Assembly (NCBI GenBank): GCA_014804365.1
Contig: JAAUZX010000071.1
Span: 1-45,784 of the forward strand
From: Lachnospiraceae bacterium
GTDB lineage: Bacteria; Bacillota; Clostridia; Lachnospirales; Lachnospiraceae
Direction of reading: 5' to 3'
Length of the DNA stretch: 45,784 nt
Numbering within the stretch: position 1 is the first letter of the stretch; each line of letters opens with the position of its first letter. Below, piece after piece: positions 8,132 to 17,946 of the stretch. A program made the translations under genes and the position numbers. The notes under the pieces were generated by a model. That model was not told the origin of the DNA. It ran no database searches and saw nothing but the letters and a program-made list of their open reading frames with translations.

Positions 8132-9240
8132 TATTAGAGTATAATCTCCAATTCTTCGCCAAGGATGGTCCGGGCGGAGAGAAAACAGAAGAGCCTACTT
8201 CCAAAAAATTGTCGGATGCCCGTAAGGAAGGTCAGGTTGCGAAGAGTAAGGAGATTTCCATTGCCTTTGAATTGTTGGCGTTTTTTCTGTTAATATATTT
8301 CTGGGTCGAGTATATGGGAACTTACTTCGTAGGTAACATGTACGATATCTACAGCCAGATACCGGAGTACACTAAGATGTATGACGGCTATATACAGGAT
8401 CAGACATTCAATGCGCTTTTCGTGAAATCCCTGACAAGGGTGCTGTTTATTATGGCACCGTTTCTGATGGCTGGATTTCTGATAGCTATAATAACAAATG
8501 TTATTCAGGTCAAATGGCGACCCACCACGAAACCATTGAAGCCTAAACTTAATAAATTGAATCCGGTTAACGGATTTAAGCGTTTCTTTTCCGTTAACTC
8601 CTTGGTGGAGCTTGCCAAGTCGCTTCTTAAGCTGGGGCTCATCGGCTATGTGGTTTATTCATATTTAAAGAAAAACATGCCGCCGCTGTATCAGTTCTAT
8701 GGACTGTCCCTGAATCAGGGAATCGTGCAGGTGGGCATGCTTGTGGTGAATCTGGGAATCCGGATGTCACTTTTCTATATGATCATCGCCCTGTTAGATT
8801 ATGTCTATCAGAAGGTGAAGTTCAAGAACGATATGAAGATGACGAAGCAGGAAGTCAAAGATGAGTACAAGAATCAGGAAGGTGATCCGCAGATCAAGGG
8901 CAAACAGAGGCAGAGGATGATGGAAGCTTCCAGGCGCCGTATGATGCAGGCGCTTCCGCAGGCGGATGTAGTCATCACCAACCCGACTCATTATGCCGTA
9001 GCGATCAAGTATGACCCGGAGGTCTACGACGCACCTTATGTGATTGCAAAAGGGGCAGATTATCTGGCACAGAAGATCAAAGAGACGGCGAAAGAGAATC
9101 ATATTGAAATTGTAGAGAATAAGCCGCTTGCCCGTATGCTTTACGCCAACGTGGACGTGGGCAGCGTGGTGCCGCCTGAATTGTATCAGGCAGTTGCGGA
9201 AGTGCTCGCTTTCGTATATCATTTACAGGGTAAAGTATAG
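8128..9240 (+). CDS. flhB: Flagellar export switch protein FlhB
   Basis: FlhB switches export specificity from hook to filament subunits. The 370-residue product starts with GTG at 8128, inside the fliR stop. After the typical clostridial N-terminus (YNLQFFAKDGPGGEKTEEPT) and the basic K-LSDARKEGQVAKSKE motif there are four membrane segments between residues about 48 and 230. The cytoplasmic domain has the autocleavage site N285-P286-T-H, with cleavage expected between N and P, followed by the conserved YAVAIKYDP and KGADYLAQKIK patterns. No truncation is seen. It is followed by flhA after 52 bases. Confidence 0.96.
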   Translation: MILEYNLQFFAKDGPGGEKTEEPTSKKLSDARKEGQVAKSKEISIAFELLAFFLLIYFWVEYMGTYFVGNMYDIYSQIPEYTKMYDGYIQDQTFNALFVKSLTRVLFIMAPFLMAGFLIAIITNVIQVKWRPTTKPLKPKLNKLNPVNGFKRFFSVNSLVELAKSLLKLGLIGYVVYSYLKKNMPPLYQFYGLSLNQGIVQVGMLVVNLGIRMSLFYMIIALLDYVYQKVKFKNDMKMTKQEVKDEYKNQEGDPQIKGKQRQRMMEASRRRMMQALPQADVVITNPTHYAVAIKYDPEVYDAPYVIAKGADYLAQKIKETAKENHIEIVENKPLARMLYANVDVGSVVPPELYQAVAEVLAFVYHLQGKV

Positions 9241-9292
9241 AAAGACTTATAGAATAGATACAAAATAACAACAGAAAGGGGGAAAAAGGTTC

Positions 9293-11335
9293 ATGGGAAA
9301 TCTTAAGAAGGCTGATCTCGGCGTAGCCATATATCTGCTGGCCGCGTTTATCATGTTGATCGTACCGATTAAATCAGGGCTTCTGGATCTTCTGCTGGCA
9401 TGTAATATCGCGATTGCATTTACCATCATGTTTGGCTGTATGTTTGCGACAGAAGTGCTGAATATGTCCTATTTCCCGACGATCCTGCTGTTTACAACAG
9501 TATTCAGGATCGCGCTGAACGTTTCTTCCACGAAATTAATTCTGACGACCGGAGATCCCGGTAACGTAGTCCGTACCTTCGGCCAATACGTGGGCGGCAA
9601 TGATATTGTGGTAGGCTGCATCGTCTTTATTATTCTGATCATCGTACAGTTTATGATTATCAACAAAGGTTCCGAGCGTGTGGCTGAGGTTACCGCCAGA
9701 TTTACGCTGGATGCCATGCCTGGTAAGCAGATGGCCATCGATGCCGACTTAAATACCGGAGCGATCAACGACGAGGAGGCCAAGAGACGCCGAGACAAGA
9801 TACAGGAGGAGGCAAGCTTCTTCGGATCTATGGACGGTGCCGTGAAGTATGTTAAGGGAGATGCTACGGCAGGTCTGCTCATAACTTTTATTAATATTGT
9901 GGGCGGTATTGCCATGGGCGTATGGCGTCAGGGCATGGAGATGACCGATGCTTTGCAGACGTTCACGATTCTGACCATCGGTGACGGTCTGGTCAGCCAG
10001 ATTCCGTCGCTTCTGATATCGCTGTCCACAGGTATTCTGGTGACTAAAGGCTCCAAGGATGCCGATTTCGGTACTGTGCTGATCGGACAGTTGTTCGGCG
10101 TGCCGAAGGTACTCTATCTGGTGGGTGCGGTGATTGCCGCGCTGGGTATTATCACCCCATTAAATACCGTGATATTCGTGGGACTTGGTATGGTGTTTAT
10201 CGTGGTGGGCAGAGTTACGGCTGGCACCATCGAGACGGCGGAGATCGAGCACGAGGCGGATGAGGAAGAGGCGGCCGCGGAGGAGATCAGACAGCCGGAG
10301 AATGTCACTTCGCTCTTGCAGGTTGATCCGATTGAGCTGGAGTTCGGTTACGGTATTATCCCCCTTGCGGATGTGAATCAGGGTGGTGACCTGTTAGACC
10401 GTGTCGTAATGATCAGACGTCAGATTGCGTTGGAACTGGGTACTGTTGTGCCGATTATCCGACTGCGTGATAACATACAGTTGAATCCGAACCAATATAT
10501 TATTAAAATAAAAGGTGTACAGGTCAGTGAGGGAGAGATCCTGTTCGATCATTACATGGCGATGAATCCCGGCTATGTGGAAGAAGAGATTACGGGTATC
10601 CCGACTTTCGAGCCGTCTTTCCATCTGCCGGCGATCTGGATTACCGAGGGACAGAGAGAGCGTGCGGAGAGCATGGGCTATACCGTAGTAGATCCGCCGT
10701 CTATTATAGCAACACATTTGACCGAGATTATCAGACAGTACATAGCAGAGCTGCTGACAAGACAGGATGTACAGAATCTGGTCAACAATTTGAGAGAATC
10801 CAATCCTTCGCTGGTGGAGGAACTGGTGCCGAAGCTGCTTGGGCTTGGTGAGATACAGAAGGTACTGCAGAATCTCTTAAAGGAGGGTATCTCGATCAGG
10901 GATCTGCTCACCATATTCGAAACGCTTGCGGATTATGCGACGACAACGAGAGATACGGATATTCTGACAGAGTATGTCAGACAGAGTCTTAAGAGGGCGA
11001 TATCCAATAAGTTCTTCCCTGCCAATGAGACGACCAGCGTGGTGACACTGGATCCGAAGCTGGAGCAGGAGATTATGGCCAGTGTGAAGCAGACGGAGCA
11101 GGGGGCTTACCTGACGCTTGATCCGATGAAGACCAAGTCAATCATGGAGTCTGTGGGCAACGAGACGAAGAAACTGGAGGATCTGGGTAAGATGCCTTTG
11201 GTGATCACGTCTCCGATCGTGAGGGTGTACTTTAAGAAGTTGACGGAAGATTATTACAGGGATCTGGTCGTTGTATCCTACAACGAGGTGGACTCCAATA
11301 TTGAATTACAGTCCGTCGGGATGGTGACAGCATAA
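9293..11335 (+). CDS. flhA: Flagellar export ring protein FlhA
   Basis: FlhA forms the nonameric ring of the export apparatus and docks chaperone-substrate complexes. The 680-residue protein has eight predicted membrane segments in its first ~310 residues and the family signature around MSYFPTILLFTTVFRIALNV, followed by the conserved cytoplasmic FHIPEP loop (AEVTARFTLDAMPGKQMAID). The large cytoplasmic domain (about 340-680) is complete. Its stop overlaps flhF by one base (TAATG). A ribosome site AGAAAGGGGG lies before the ATG. Confidence 0.96.
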   Translation: MGNLKKADLGVAIYLLAAFIMLIVPIKSGLLDLLLACNIAIAFTIMFGCMFATEVLNMSYFPTILLFTTVFRIALNVSSTKLILTTGDPGNVVRTFGQYVGGNDIVVGCIVFIILIIVQFMIINKGSERVAEVTARFTLDAMPGKQMAIDADLNTGAINDEEAKRRRDKIQEEASFFGSMDGAVKYVKGDATAGLLITFINIVGGIAMGVWRQGMEMTDALQTFTILTIGDGLVSQIPSLLISLSTGILVTKGSKDADFGTVLIGQLFGVPKVLYLVGAVIAALGIITPLNTVIFVGLGMVFIVVGRVTAGTIETAEIEHEADEEEAAAEEIRQPENVTSLLQVDPIELEFGYGIIPLADVNQGGDLLDRVVMIRRQIALELGTVVPIIRLRDNIQLNPNQYIIKIKGVQVSEGEILFDHYMAMNPGYVEEEITGIPTFEPSFHLPAIWITEGQRERAESMGYTVVDPPSIIATHLTEIIRQYIAELLTRQDVQNLVNNLRESNPSLVEELVPKLLGLGEIQKVLQNLLKEGISIRDLLTIFETLADYATTTRDTDILTEYVRQSLKRAISNKFFPANETTSVVTLDPKLEQEIMASVKQTEQGAYLTLDPMKTKSIMESVGNETKKLEDLGKMPLVITSPIVRVYFKKLTEDYYRDLVVVSYNEVDSNIELQSVGMVTA

Positions 11336-12558
11336 TGATAATCAAGAAGTTTACCGCGAAAACAGAAAAAGAAGCCATAGAGAATGCCAAGCAGGAATTG
11401 GGCGAAGGCGTGGTTGTTATGAATGTCAGGGAAGTCAAGGCAAAGGGGTTCCTGTCTTTCCTAAAGCCGCATTTGACTGAGGTGACCGTAGCGCTGGAGG
11501 AGGAGAGCGAGAAATATACTGCGGCGGTTTCTGCGATCAACAATGTAATTGCTTCCAGTCAGGCGGCGGAACCGCAGCCTGCGCCCGCACCCGCACCAGC
11601 ACCCGCACCGCCGGTGGCGGAGGAGACGGTCAGAAAAGAGAGCAGCGCTATAGAGGAGAAACTGGACAGCCTGCAGTCTCTTCTGGAACAGCAGCTACAG
11701 AAGCCCGAGGAGGATAAGGAAGATAAAAGCGATAAAAGCAGCAAAAAAGAGGAAGAGACGGAGATAGATAAATTCATCAAACTCCTTCACAATACCATGT
11801 TGGACAACGAGGTGGATGAGCAGTATGCAAAAGATATCATTGACGAGATCGGGCAGATCAATAAGCCTAACATGCCCTTTGATTACGCGCTGGCCAATAT
11901 CTATCAGAAGATGATTCTCAAGTTCGGTATGCCAAGTTGTATTAAGCCGGCCGAAAGCGGTATTAAGATGGTATTTTTTGTCGGACCTACAGGGGTAGGT
12001 AAGACGACGACAATTGCCAAGATTGCTTCGATCTTCCGCGTGGATCAGAAGAAAAAGGTGGCACTTCTCACTGCTGATACTTATCGTATTGCAGCAGCGG
12101 AACAGCTTCGCACCTATGCCAACATTCTGGAAGTACCTTTTCGCATCATATATACGGTAGAAGAGATCGAGCGGGCGATGGAGGATTTCAGGGATTATGA
12201 TTATATTCTGATCGATACGGCGGGGCATTCCCACCAGAATCATACGCAGAAGGAAAGTATGAGCAATCTGATCCATTCCGTGGATGAAAAGACCGAGAAG
12301 GAGGTATATCTCGTCTTAAGCGCCACTACCAAATATAGGGATCTGATCAGCATTGCTGATTCTTATAAGGAGATGACTGACTATAAACTGATTTTTACAA
12401 AACTGGATGAAACCACTACGCTGGGGAATCTTCTGAATTTGAGACTGTACACGAACGCTGAACTGTCTTATGTAACTTATGGGCAGAATGTGCCGGATGA
12501 TATTGAGGAATTCAATCCGCAGAGTACGGTCAAGCAGCTTTTAGGAGGAAAAAACTAA
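11335..12558 (+). CDS. flhF: Flagellar biosynthesis GTPase FlhF
   Basis: FlhF is an SRP-family GTPase that fixes the place (and with FlhG the number) of flagella. The 407-residue protein starts MIIKKFTAKTEKEAIENAKQ, the usual basic N-terminal domain. An Ala/Pro repeat and a charged linker (about residues 78-145) follow, then the helical N and GTPase G domains. GTPase motifs are clear: P-loop GPTGVGKTTT, DTYRIAAAEQLRTYA, DTAGHSHQN and TKLDETTTLGNLL. The DTAGH-S-H form is close to the family's DTAGR. It overlaps flhA by one base and lies 12 bases before flhG, its regulator. Confidence 0.95.
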   Translation: MIIKKFTAKTEKEAIENAKQELGEGVVVMNVREVKAKGFLSFLKPHLTEVTVALEEESEKYTAAVSAINNVIASSQAAEPQPAPAPAPAPAPPVAEETVRKESSAIEEKLDSLQSLLEQQLQKPEEDKEDKSDKSSKKEEETEIDKFIKLLHNTMLDNEVDEQYAKDIIDEIGQINKPNMPFDYALANIYQKMILKFGMPSCIKPAESGIKMVFFVGPTGVGKTTTIAKIASIFRVDQKKKVALLTADTYRIAAAEQLRTYANILEVPFRIIYTVEEIERAMEDFRDYDYILIDTAGHSHQNHTQKESMSNLIHSVDEKTEKEVYLVLSATTKYRDLISIADSYKEMTDYKLIFTKLDETTTLGNLLNLRLYTNAELSYVTYGQNVPDDIEEFNPQSTVKQLLGGKN

Positions 12559-12570
12559 GGAGGAAGGCTA

Positions 12571-13446
12571 ATGGATCAGGCTGAACAACTAAGAAATATC
12601 ATCAAAGCAAGTATCCAGCCGCAGCGACCCCTGGCGAGAGTGATTACCGTTACAAGTGGTAAAGGTGGTGTAGGTAAGTCCAATACAGCAATTAATCTGG
12701 CGATACAGTTCCGGAAGATGGGACAGAAGGTGATTATATTAGATGCCGATTTCGGATTGGCAAATATAGAGATCATGTTCGGCGCGGTGCCGAAGCATAA
12801 TCTGTGTGATCTGATCTATCAGGGCAAGAGTATACGTGATATTATTACGTGGGGACCGATGGAAGTGGGTTTTATTTCGGGCGGTTCCGGTATTGCCGGC
12901 ATGTCCAATCTGAGTAAGGATTATTTAAGCTATATTATTCAGAATCTGGTAGAATTGGACGAGATGGCGGACACGATTATTGTGGATACAAGTGCGGGAA
13001 TATCCGATGCGGTGCTGGAATTTCTGGTGGCCAGCGGAGAGATCCTTCTTGTGACGACACCGGAGCCGACTTCCATCACGGACTCCTATTCGCTCTTAAA
13101 GGCGCTTGGCAGGCATTCGAGATACTCACCGGACACCTCACAGATTAAGGTGATTGCGAATAAGGTATTCAGTGAGGCGGAAGCGGAGGCGCTGTATGAG
13201 AAGTTAGAGGCGGTGGTGAGCCGTTACCTGAAAGTGCCGATCAGCTATCTGGGGATGATACCGCAGGATAACCAGCTTGAGAAAGCGGTGATGCAGCAGA
13301 AACCGGTATCGCTTGATAATCCGAAGGCGCGGTCTGCGCTTGCCTATGAGGCGATTGCGGCCAGACTGATGAATAAAGAAGTAAACAGGAATGTTACAAA
13401 ACGTGGTATGGCGGCATTTTTCTCTCATATCATATCTAAGAGATAG
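12571..13446 (+). CDS. flhG: Flagellar number regulator FlhG (MinD-like ATPase)
   Basis: FlhG (YlxH/FleN) is a MinD-type ATPase that stimulates FlhF GTPase and limits flagellar number. The 291-residue protein begins MDQAEQLRNII, the DQAxxLR activator helix known to contact FlhF. The deviant Walker A box (SGKGGVGKSN), the Walker B-like DADFGLANIE, and the DTSAGISDAVLEF motif follow. The C-terminal end has a basic amphipathic stretch (MAAFFSHIISKR) that could act as a membrane-targeting helix, as in MinD. AGGAGG lies upstream of the ATG, 12 bases after flhF. Confidence 0.95.
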   Translation: MDQAEQLRNIIKASIQPQRPLARVITVTSGKGGVGKSNTAINLAIQFRKMGQKVIILDADFGLANIEIMFGAVPKHNLCDLIYQGKSIRDIITWGPMEVGFISGGSGIAGMSNLSKDYLSYIIQNLVELDEMADTIIVDTSAGISDAVLEFLVASGEILLVTTPEPTSITDSYSLLKALGRHSRYSPDTSQIKVIANKVFSEAEAEALYEKLEAVVSRYLKVPISYLGMIPQDNQLEKAVMQQKPVSLDNPKARSALAYEAIAARLMNKEVNRNVTKRGMAAFFSHIISKR

Positions 13447-13485
13447 GAGGATTCCGCCGGAGAGCAGAAGCAGGAGGGAAGCGAT

Positions 13486-14223
13486 ATGGCAAATCTTTTG
13501 GAAAAATATGTTGTTCCGGGCTGCCGCGTAGATCTGCAGGCGATAGATCGTTCCAAGGACAACGATAGAGAAAAAAGTGAAGGACGCAAGACTTATCAGA
13601 GTCAGGTGATAGATGTCTTATCCGAGGACAGGATAGAGATCTCCATGCCGATGGAGAAATCCAAGCTGATTCTGCTGCCCGTAGACAGCGATTTTGATCT
13701 GTATTTCTATTCTGATAACGGACTGTATCAGTGTTATGCCAGAATCGTGGACCGCTATAAAAATAACAGTATGTATGTTTTAGTTCTGGATCTGATCAGT
13801 AATCTGCGTAAACATCAGCGGAGAGAGTATTATCGCTTCAGCTGCGCGCTGGAAATGAATTCCAGACAATTGCAGGACGAAGAGGTGGAACTGGCAAGGA
13901 AGATGGAAGATTCATTGATTCCGCAGCTTCCGTTAAAAAGCAGCATTATCGTGGATATCAGCGGAGGCGGACTCAGATTCGTGGCAAATTATGCCTATGA
14001 GGCACAGAGCCTGATCCTGTGCAAATATTATCTGCTGATCGGCGGAGAGGCGAAGGAATATAATCTGGTCGGCAAAGTCTTAAGCGTGAGAGAACTGGAG
14101 AGCCGCAAGGGCGTATTTGAGCACAGAGTGCAGTACGTCAACGTGGACGATGCGGAGAGGGAGGAAATCATCAAGTATATCTTCGACGAAGAACGTAAGA
14201 CACTTAGGAAGCAAAAAAGATGA
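13486..14223 (+). CDS. PilZ domain flagellar brake protein (YcgR type)
   Basis: This is a cyclic-di-GMP effector that in related bacteria slows the motor by binding MotA or the switch. The 245-residue protein has an N-terminal YcgR-like beta domain (about residues 10-100) and a C-terminal PilZ domain. The ligand motifs are both present: R112-R113-E-Y-Y-R117 for the RxxxR element and D157-I-S159-G-G-G162 for the D/NxSxxG element. It therefore should bind cyclic-di-GMP. Its place between flhG and cheB in the operon ties it to motility control. The Bacillus homologue is YpfA/MotI, which is encoded elsewhere, so the operon position is a clostridial feature. No membrane segment was seen. Confidence 0.88.
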   Translation: MANLLEKYVVPGCRVDLQAIDRSKDNDREKSEGRKTYQSQVIDVLSEDRIEISMPMEKSKLILLPVDSDFDLYFYSDNGLYQCYARIVDRYKNNSMYVLVLDLISNLRKHQRREYYRFSCALEMNSRQLQDEEVELARKMEDSLIPQLPLKSSIIVDISGGGLRFVANYAYEAQSLILCKYYLLIGGEAKEYNLVGKVLSVRELESRKGVFEHRVQYVNVDDAEREEIIKYIFDEERKTLRKQKR

Positions 14224-14265
14224 TTAAATCAATGAATAATAACATAGATGAGGAGGAATGGCAAA

Positions 14266-15333
14266 ATGAAAAAAATTTTGGTTGTTGACGACTCTGCACT
14301 CATGAGAAGGGTGCTGTGTGATATAATTAATAGCGATGAACGATTCCAAGTACAGGATCGCGCTACCAACGGTCTGGAAGCATTAGACCTTTTGAGCCGG
14401 AAGTCGTATGATGCGGTAGTTTTGGATGTAAATATGCCGCAGATGAACGGATTGGAGCTGCTGAAGGAGTTACAGAAACGTAAGATTACGGCGAAGGTCA
14501 TGATGGCGAGTACCGACACGCGGGAGGGCGCCAAGACCACGCTGGATGCACTCGAACTCGGAGCGCTTGATTTTGTCCATAAACCTAATAATGCGATGGA
14601 CTGCAGAACCGACGTGTTCAAGGATAAGCTGCTTCGCATTCTGGCAGTTGTGGCGGATTCCAAGCCGGTTCAGGCTAAGGTATTCAGCAGGGAAGATATG
14701 AAGACTTCCAAGAAGATGGTCGAGCTGGTAAGCAGACATGCTGCTTCCGTGCCGGGTAATAAAGTTGTGGCACTGGCAAGCTCCACGGGTGGTCCGAAGG
14801 CATTGCAGTCAGTGATTCCGCGACTTCCTAAGAATCTGAAAGCGCCGGTAGTCGTTGTGCAGCATATGCCGGCAGGATTTACGGCCTCTCTTGCTGAGCG
14901 GCTGGATACTTTGAGTCAGGTTCATGTCAAGGAAGCGGCGGAAGGCGATACACTGGAAGCGGGAACCGTATATATAGCGATGGGCGGCAAGCACCTGAAC
15001 ATACAATCGTCCATGGGTAAGTACAGCATCCATTACACGGACCAGCCCACCAGAGAGGGCGTTAAACCGTGCGCCAACTATATGTACGAATCTTTGCAGG
15101 ACAGCAAATATGACCAGATCGTATGTGTCGTGATGACGGGCATGGGAGCCGATGGTACGGAAGGAATCAAACATCTGAAAGCAAGGAAAAAGATCCATGT
15201 GATAGCGCAGGAAGCAGGCACGTGTGCGGTATACGGGATGCCTAAGAGCATTGTGACCGCAGGACTGGCAGACCAGGTCGTGCCGCTTGACCAGATCGCA
15301 CAGGAAATTATAATGAACGTGGGGGTAAAATAA
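14266..15333 (+). CDS. cheB: Chemotaxis response regulator protein-glutamate methylesterase CheB
   Basis: CheB removes methyl groups from chemoreceptors when phosphorylated by CheA. I use the ATG at 14266 (355 residues, MKKILVVDDS) because AGGAGG at 14251-14256 lies nine bases upstream; an ATG at 14248 would overlap that site. The receiver domain has D54 in VVLDVNMPQMNG and K106 in VHKP. The methylesterase domain (about residues 165-352) has the catalytic triad S172 or S173 in ALASSTGGP, H200 in VVQHMPAGFT and D296 in MTGMGADG. The stop is followed after one base by the cheA ATG, so coupling is likely. Confidence 0.96.
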   Translation: MKKILVVDDSALMRRVLCDIINSDERFQVQDRATNGLEALDLLSRKSYDAVVLDVNMPQMNGLELLKELQKRKITAKVMMASTDTREGAKTTLDALELGALDFVHKPNNAMDCRTDVFKDKLLRILAVVADSKPVQAKVFSREDMKTSKKMVELVSRHAASVPGNKVVALASSTGGPKALQSVIPRLPKNLKAPVVVVQHMPAGFTASLAERLDTLSQVHVKEAAEGDTLEAGTVYIAMGGKHLNIQSSMGKYSIHYTDQPTREGVKPCANYMYESLQDSKYDQIVCVVMTGMGADGTEGIKHLKARKKIHVIAQEAGTCAVYGMPKSIVTAGLADQVVPLDQIAQEIIMNVGVK

Positions 15334-15334
15334 T

Positions 15335-17461
15335 ATGGACGTAAGTCAGTATCTCGAAATCTTTCTTGATGAAACTAATGAACACCTGCAGAACCTGAAT
15401 ACACAGATTCTCTCATTGGAACAGGAACCGGATAATATGGATACGATCAATGAGATCTTCCGTGCCGCGCACTCGCTCAAAGGTATGGCGGGTACTATGG
15501 GCTATAAGAGAATGCAGAATCTGACGCATGATATGGAGAATGTATTTTCAGAGGTTCGTAACGGCAATATTACCGTGAAGGCAAACATGATCGATGTGCT
15601 GTTCCAGTGTCTCGATGCCTTGGAGGAGTATAACGCAAATATCCGTGAGAATGCTGACGAGGGTACGAACGATAATGAACCGTTGATCAAACAGTTGAAT
15701 GATATATTAAACGGCGGTGACGGCGACGTGGAAGAGGAGGAAGAAGCGGTCGATCAGAGCGAAGGAGAAGCAGTGGCAGCAGAACCTGCGGCGGATGCCG
15801 GAGATCGGAAATGGCTGTCGATCAACCTCGGAGATACGGAGAAGCATGTGCTTAAGGAGGCTCTCAACCAGGGAAAGAATGTCTACGGCCTGACTGTTAA
15901 GGTACAGGAGTCTTGTATCTTGAAAGCTGCCAGAGCTTTCTTGGTATTTAAAGCGGTCGAGGAGTATGGTGAGATCGTATTATCCAACCCTTCGGCTCAG
16001 GATATTGAAGACGAGAAGTTTGAACTGGATTTCAGCCTGATCGTCATATCGGGTGCTGAGCTTGATAAAGTGCTCGGTGCAGCAAAGAGCGTATCCGAGA
16101 TCGAAGATGCGATCGGAGATGTTCTGGATATCGACCATGCGGAAACGGCAGCGCCGGCGGCGAAACCGGAGCAGCCAAGCCAGCCCGCAGATCAGACTGC
16201 TGTACCCGCAGTTGCAGCAGCGTCGGCAGCTCCCGCAGCACCGGCAACAAAGCCTGCAGCTAAGGGCAAGAAGAAAGATGAGAAGAAGCCGGCAGCTTCC
16301 AAGCCGGTAGTCAACAGAACCGTCAGAGTAGATATTGAGAAGCTGGATACGCTCATGAATCTGGTGAGCGAGTTGATCATTGCGAAGAACTCACTGGTAT
16401 CTGCGGCGGCTGTTTCCGGCACGTCGAGCGCGGCTGTGAACGAGCAGATCGAGTATCTGGAGAACACGACCACATCCTTGCATGAGTCAGTCATGAAGGT
16501 GCGAATGGTTCCTATCGAAAGCACGGTGAGCAAGTTCCCGCGTATGGTTCGTGATCTTCAGAAGTCTTTGGGCAAGAAAATGGAGTTATATATGTCCGGT
16601 GAGGAGACGGAACTTGACCGTACTGTGGTAGATGAGATCGGCGACCCGCTGATGCACCTGTTACGTAACTCGGCAGACCATGGTCTGGAGTCAGCGGAGG
16701 TTCGTAAGGAGAGGGGTAAGCCGGAAGTAGGCTCTATCTTCCTGGAGGCATATCAGGACGGTAACAATGTCGTCATCGAAGTAAGGGATGACGGTAACGG
16801 TATCGATACCGAAGCTGTCAGGAATAAAGCGATTGAGAAAGGCATTATCACACCGGAACAGGCTGAGAATATGAGCGAAAAGGACAGCATTGATCTGTTG
16901 TTCCATGCAGGATTCTCTACGGCGAAAGTTGTATCTGACGTATCGGGCAGAGGAGTAGGACTGGATGTCGTAAAATCCAAGATTGAGGCGCTCAGCGGTG
17001 AAGTAGAAGTGAAGTCCAAGCTGGGTGAGGGAAGTTCATGGATCATCAGGCTGCCTCTGACACTGGCGATCATACAGGCGCTTATGGTAGAGATCGGCGA
17101 TGAGAAATATGCTATTTCTCTGGGCTCCATACAGACGATCGAAGATATTTCGCCCGATGATGTCGAGCTTGTACAGAATAAAGAAGTGATTCAGATCCGT
17201 GACAGCGTGATTCCGCTGATCCGCCTGAATGATATCCTGGATATTGACAGCAAGAAAGATCCTAAAGAAAATCTGGTAGTTGTTGTTGTGAAGAAGGGCG
17301 ATAAACTGGCCGGTCTGGTTGTGGATGAACTGATCGGACAGCAGGAGATCGTAATCAAATCCTTAGGTAAGTACATCAGCAAGTGCAAGATCATCAGCGG
17401 CGCAACCGTTCTCGGAGACGGTGAAGTAGCTCTGATTCTGGATGCGAATACACTTATTTAA
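15335..17461 (+). CDS. cheA: Chemotaxis histidine kinase CheA
   Basis: CheA reads receptor state and phosphorylates CheY and CheB. The 708-residue protein has the usual five modules: P1 phosphotransfer domain with H46 in AAHSLKGMAGTMGY; a P2-like domain (about 165-260) flanked by Ala/Pro/Lys-rich linkers; P3 dimerisation helices (about 325-395); the P4 ATPase with N-box HLLRNSADHGLE near residue 440, DDGNGID and FHAGFSTA plus GRGVGLDVV; and the P5 CheW-like domain (about 570-705). All kinase motifs are intact. It sits one base after cheB and 20 bases before cheW. Confidence 0.96.
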   Translation: MDVSQYLEIFLDETNEHLQNLNTQILSLEQEPDNMDTINEIFRAAHSLKGMAGTMGYKRMQNLTHDMENVFSEVRNGNITVKANMIDVLFQCLDALEEYNANIRENADEGTNDNEPLIKQLNDILNGGDGDVEEEEEAVDQSEGEAVAAEPAADAGDRKWLSINLGDTEKHVLKEALNQGKNVYGLTVKVQESCILKAARAFLVFKAVEEYGEIVLSNPSAQDIEDEKFELDFSLIVISGAELDKVLGAAKSVSEIEDAIGDVLDIDHAETAAPAAKPEQPSQPADQTAVPAVAAASAAPAAPATKPAAKGKKKDEKKPAASKPVVNRTVRVDIEKLDTLMNLVSELIIAKNSLVSAAAVSGTSSAAVNEQIEYLENTTTSLHESVMKVRMVPIESTVSKFPRMVRDLQKSLGKKMELYMSGEETELDRTVVDEIGDPLMHLLRNSADHGLESAEVRKERGKPEVGSIFLEAYQDGNNVVIEVRDDGNGIDTEAVRNKAIEKGIITPEQAENMSEKDSIDLLFHAGFSTAKVVSDVSGRGVGLDVVKSKIEALSGEVEVKSKLGEGSSWIIRLPLTLAIIQALMVEIGDEKYAISLGSIQTIEDISPDDVELVQNKEVIQIRDSVIPLIRLNDILDIDSKKDPKENLVVVVVKKGDKLAGLVVDELIGQQEIVIKSLGKYISKCKIISGATVLGDGEVALILDANTLI

Positions 17462-17481
17462 GCGGAGGGAGGAACAGTGAC

Positions 17482-17934
17482 ATGGAAGAATTAAAAGCAG
17501 TTGGGGAAACCACACAGTTCATTGTGATCAAACTTGGTGATGAACAGTACGGAATCGACATTAAATATATAGACAATATTGTAAGAATGCAGCATATTAC
17601 AAGAGTGCCGAAGGTAGATGAGTACTTAAAGGGTGTTATCAATCTGCGCGGTGAGGTAATTCCGGTTATGAGTATTCGTATTAAGATGGGGCTGGAGCCG
17701 GATGTAGAGACAAAAGCTACCAGAATTATTATTCTGAAACTGGAACAGCAGGGCACCATCGGCGTGATCGTGGATGAAGTCAAGGAAGTTGTTACTCTGG
17801 ATAATGATCAGATTGAGAAGATCGCATATGATTCCAAGGATGAGAAGGATAGTTTCCTGTGTGGAATCGGTAAATGCGATGGCGGATTGATTTCACTGTT
17901 AGATTTAAATTCTGTGGTACTTGAAAACGTATAG
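17482..17934 (+). CDS. cheW: Chemotaxis coupling protein CheW
   Basis: CheW links receptors to CheA in the polar array. The 150-residue protein is a single CheW domain: QFIVIKLGDEQYGIDI at the start, RVPKVDEYLKGVINLRGEVIPV in the middle (the conserved NLRG motif) and GVIVDEVKEVVTL before the end. It lacks a receiver domain, so it is CheW and not CheV. A GGAGGGAGG ribosome site precedes the ATG. It lies between cheA and cheC. Confidence 0.96.
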   Translation: MEELKAVGETTQFIVIKLGDEQYGIDIKYIDNIVRMQHITRVPKVDEYLKGVINLRGEVIPVMSIRIKMGLEPDVETKATRIIILKLEQQGTIGVIVDEVKEVVTLDNDQIEKIAYDSKDEKDSFLCGIGKCDGGLISLLDLNSVVLENV

Positions 17935-17946
17935 GAGGTTTCATAA

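Noticed and set aside
14248..14265. Earlier cheB start at 14248
   Set aside because: The ribosome site AGGAGG lies downstream of that ATG and serves the ATG at 14266.
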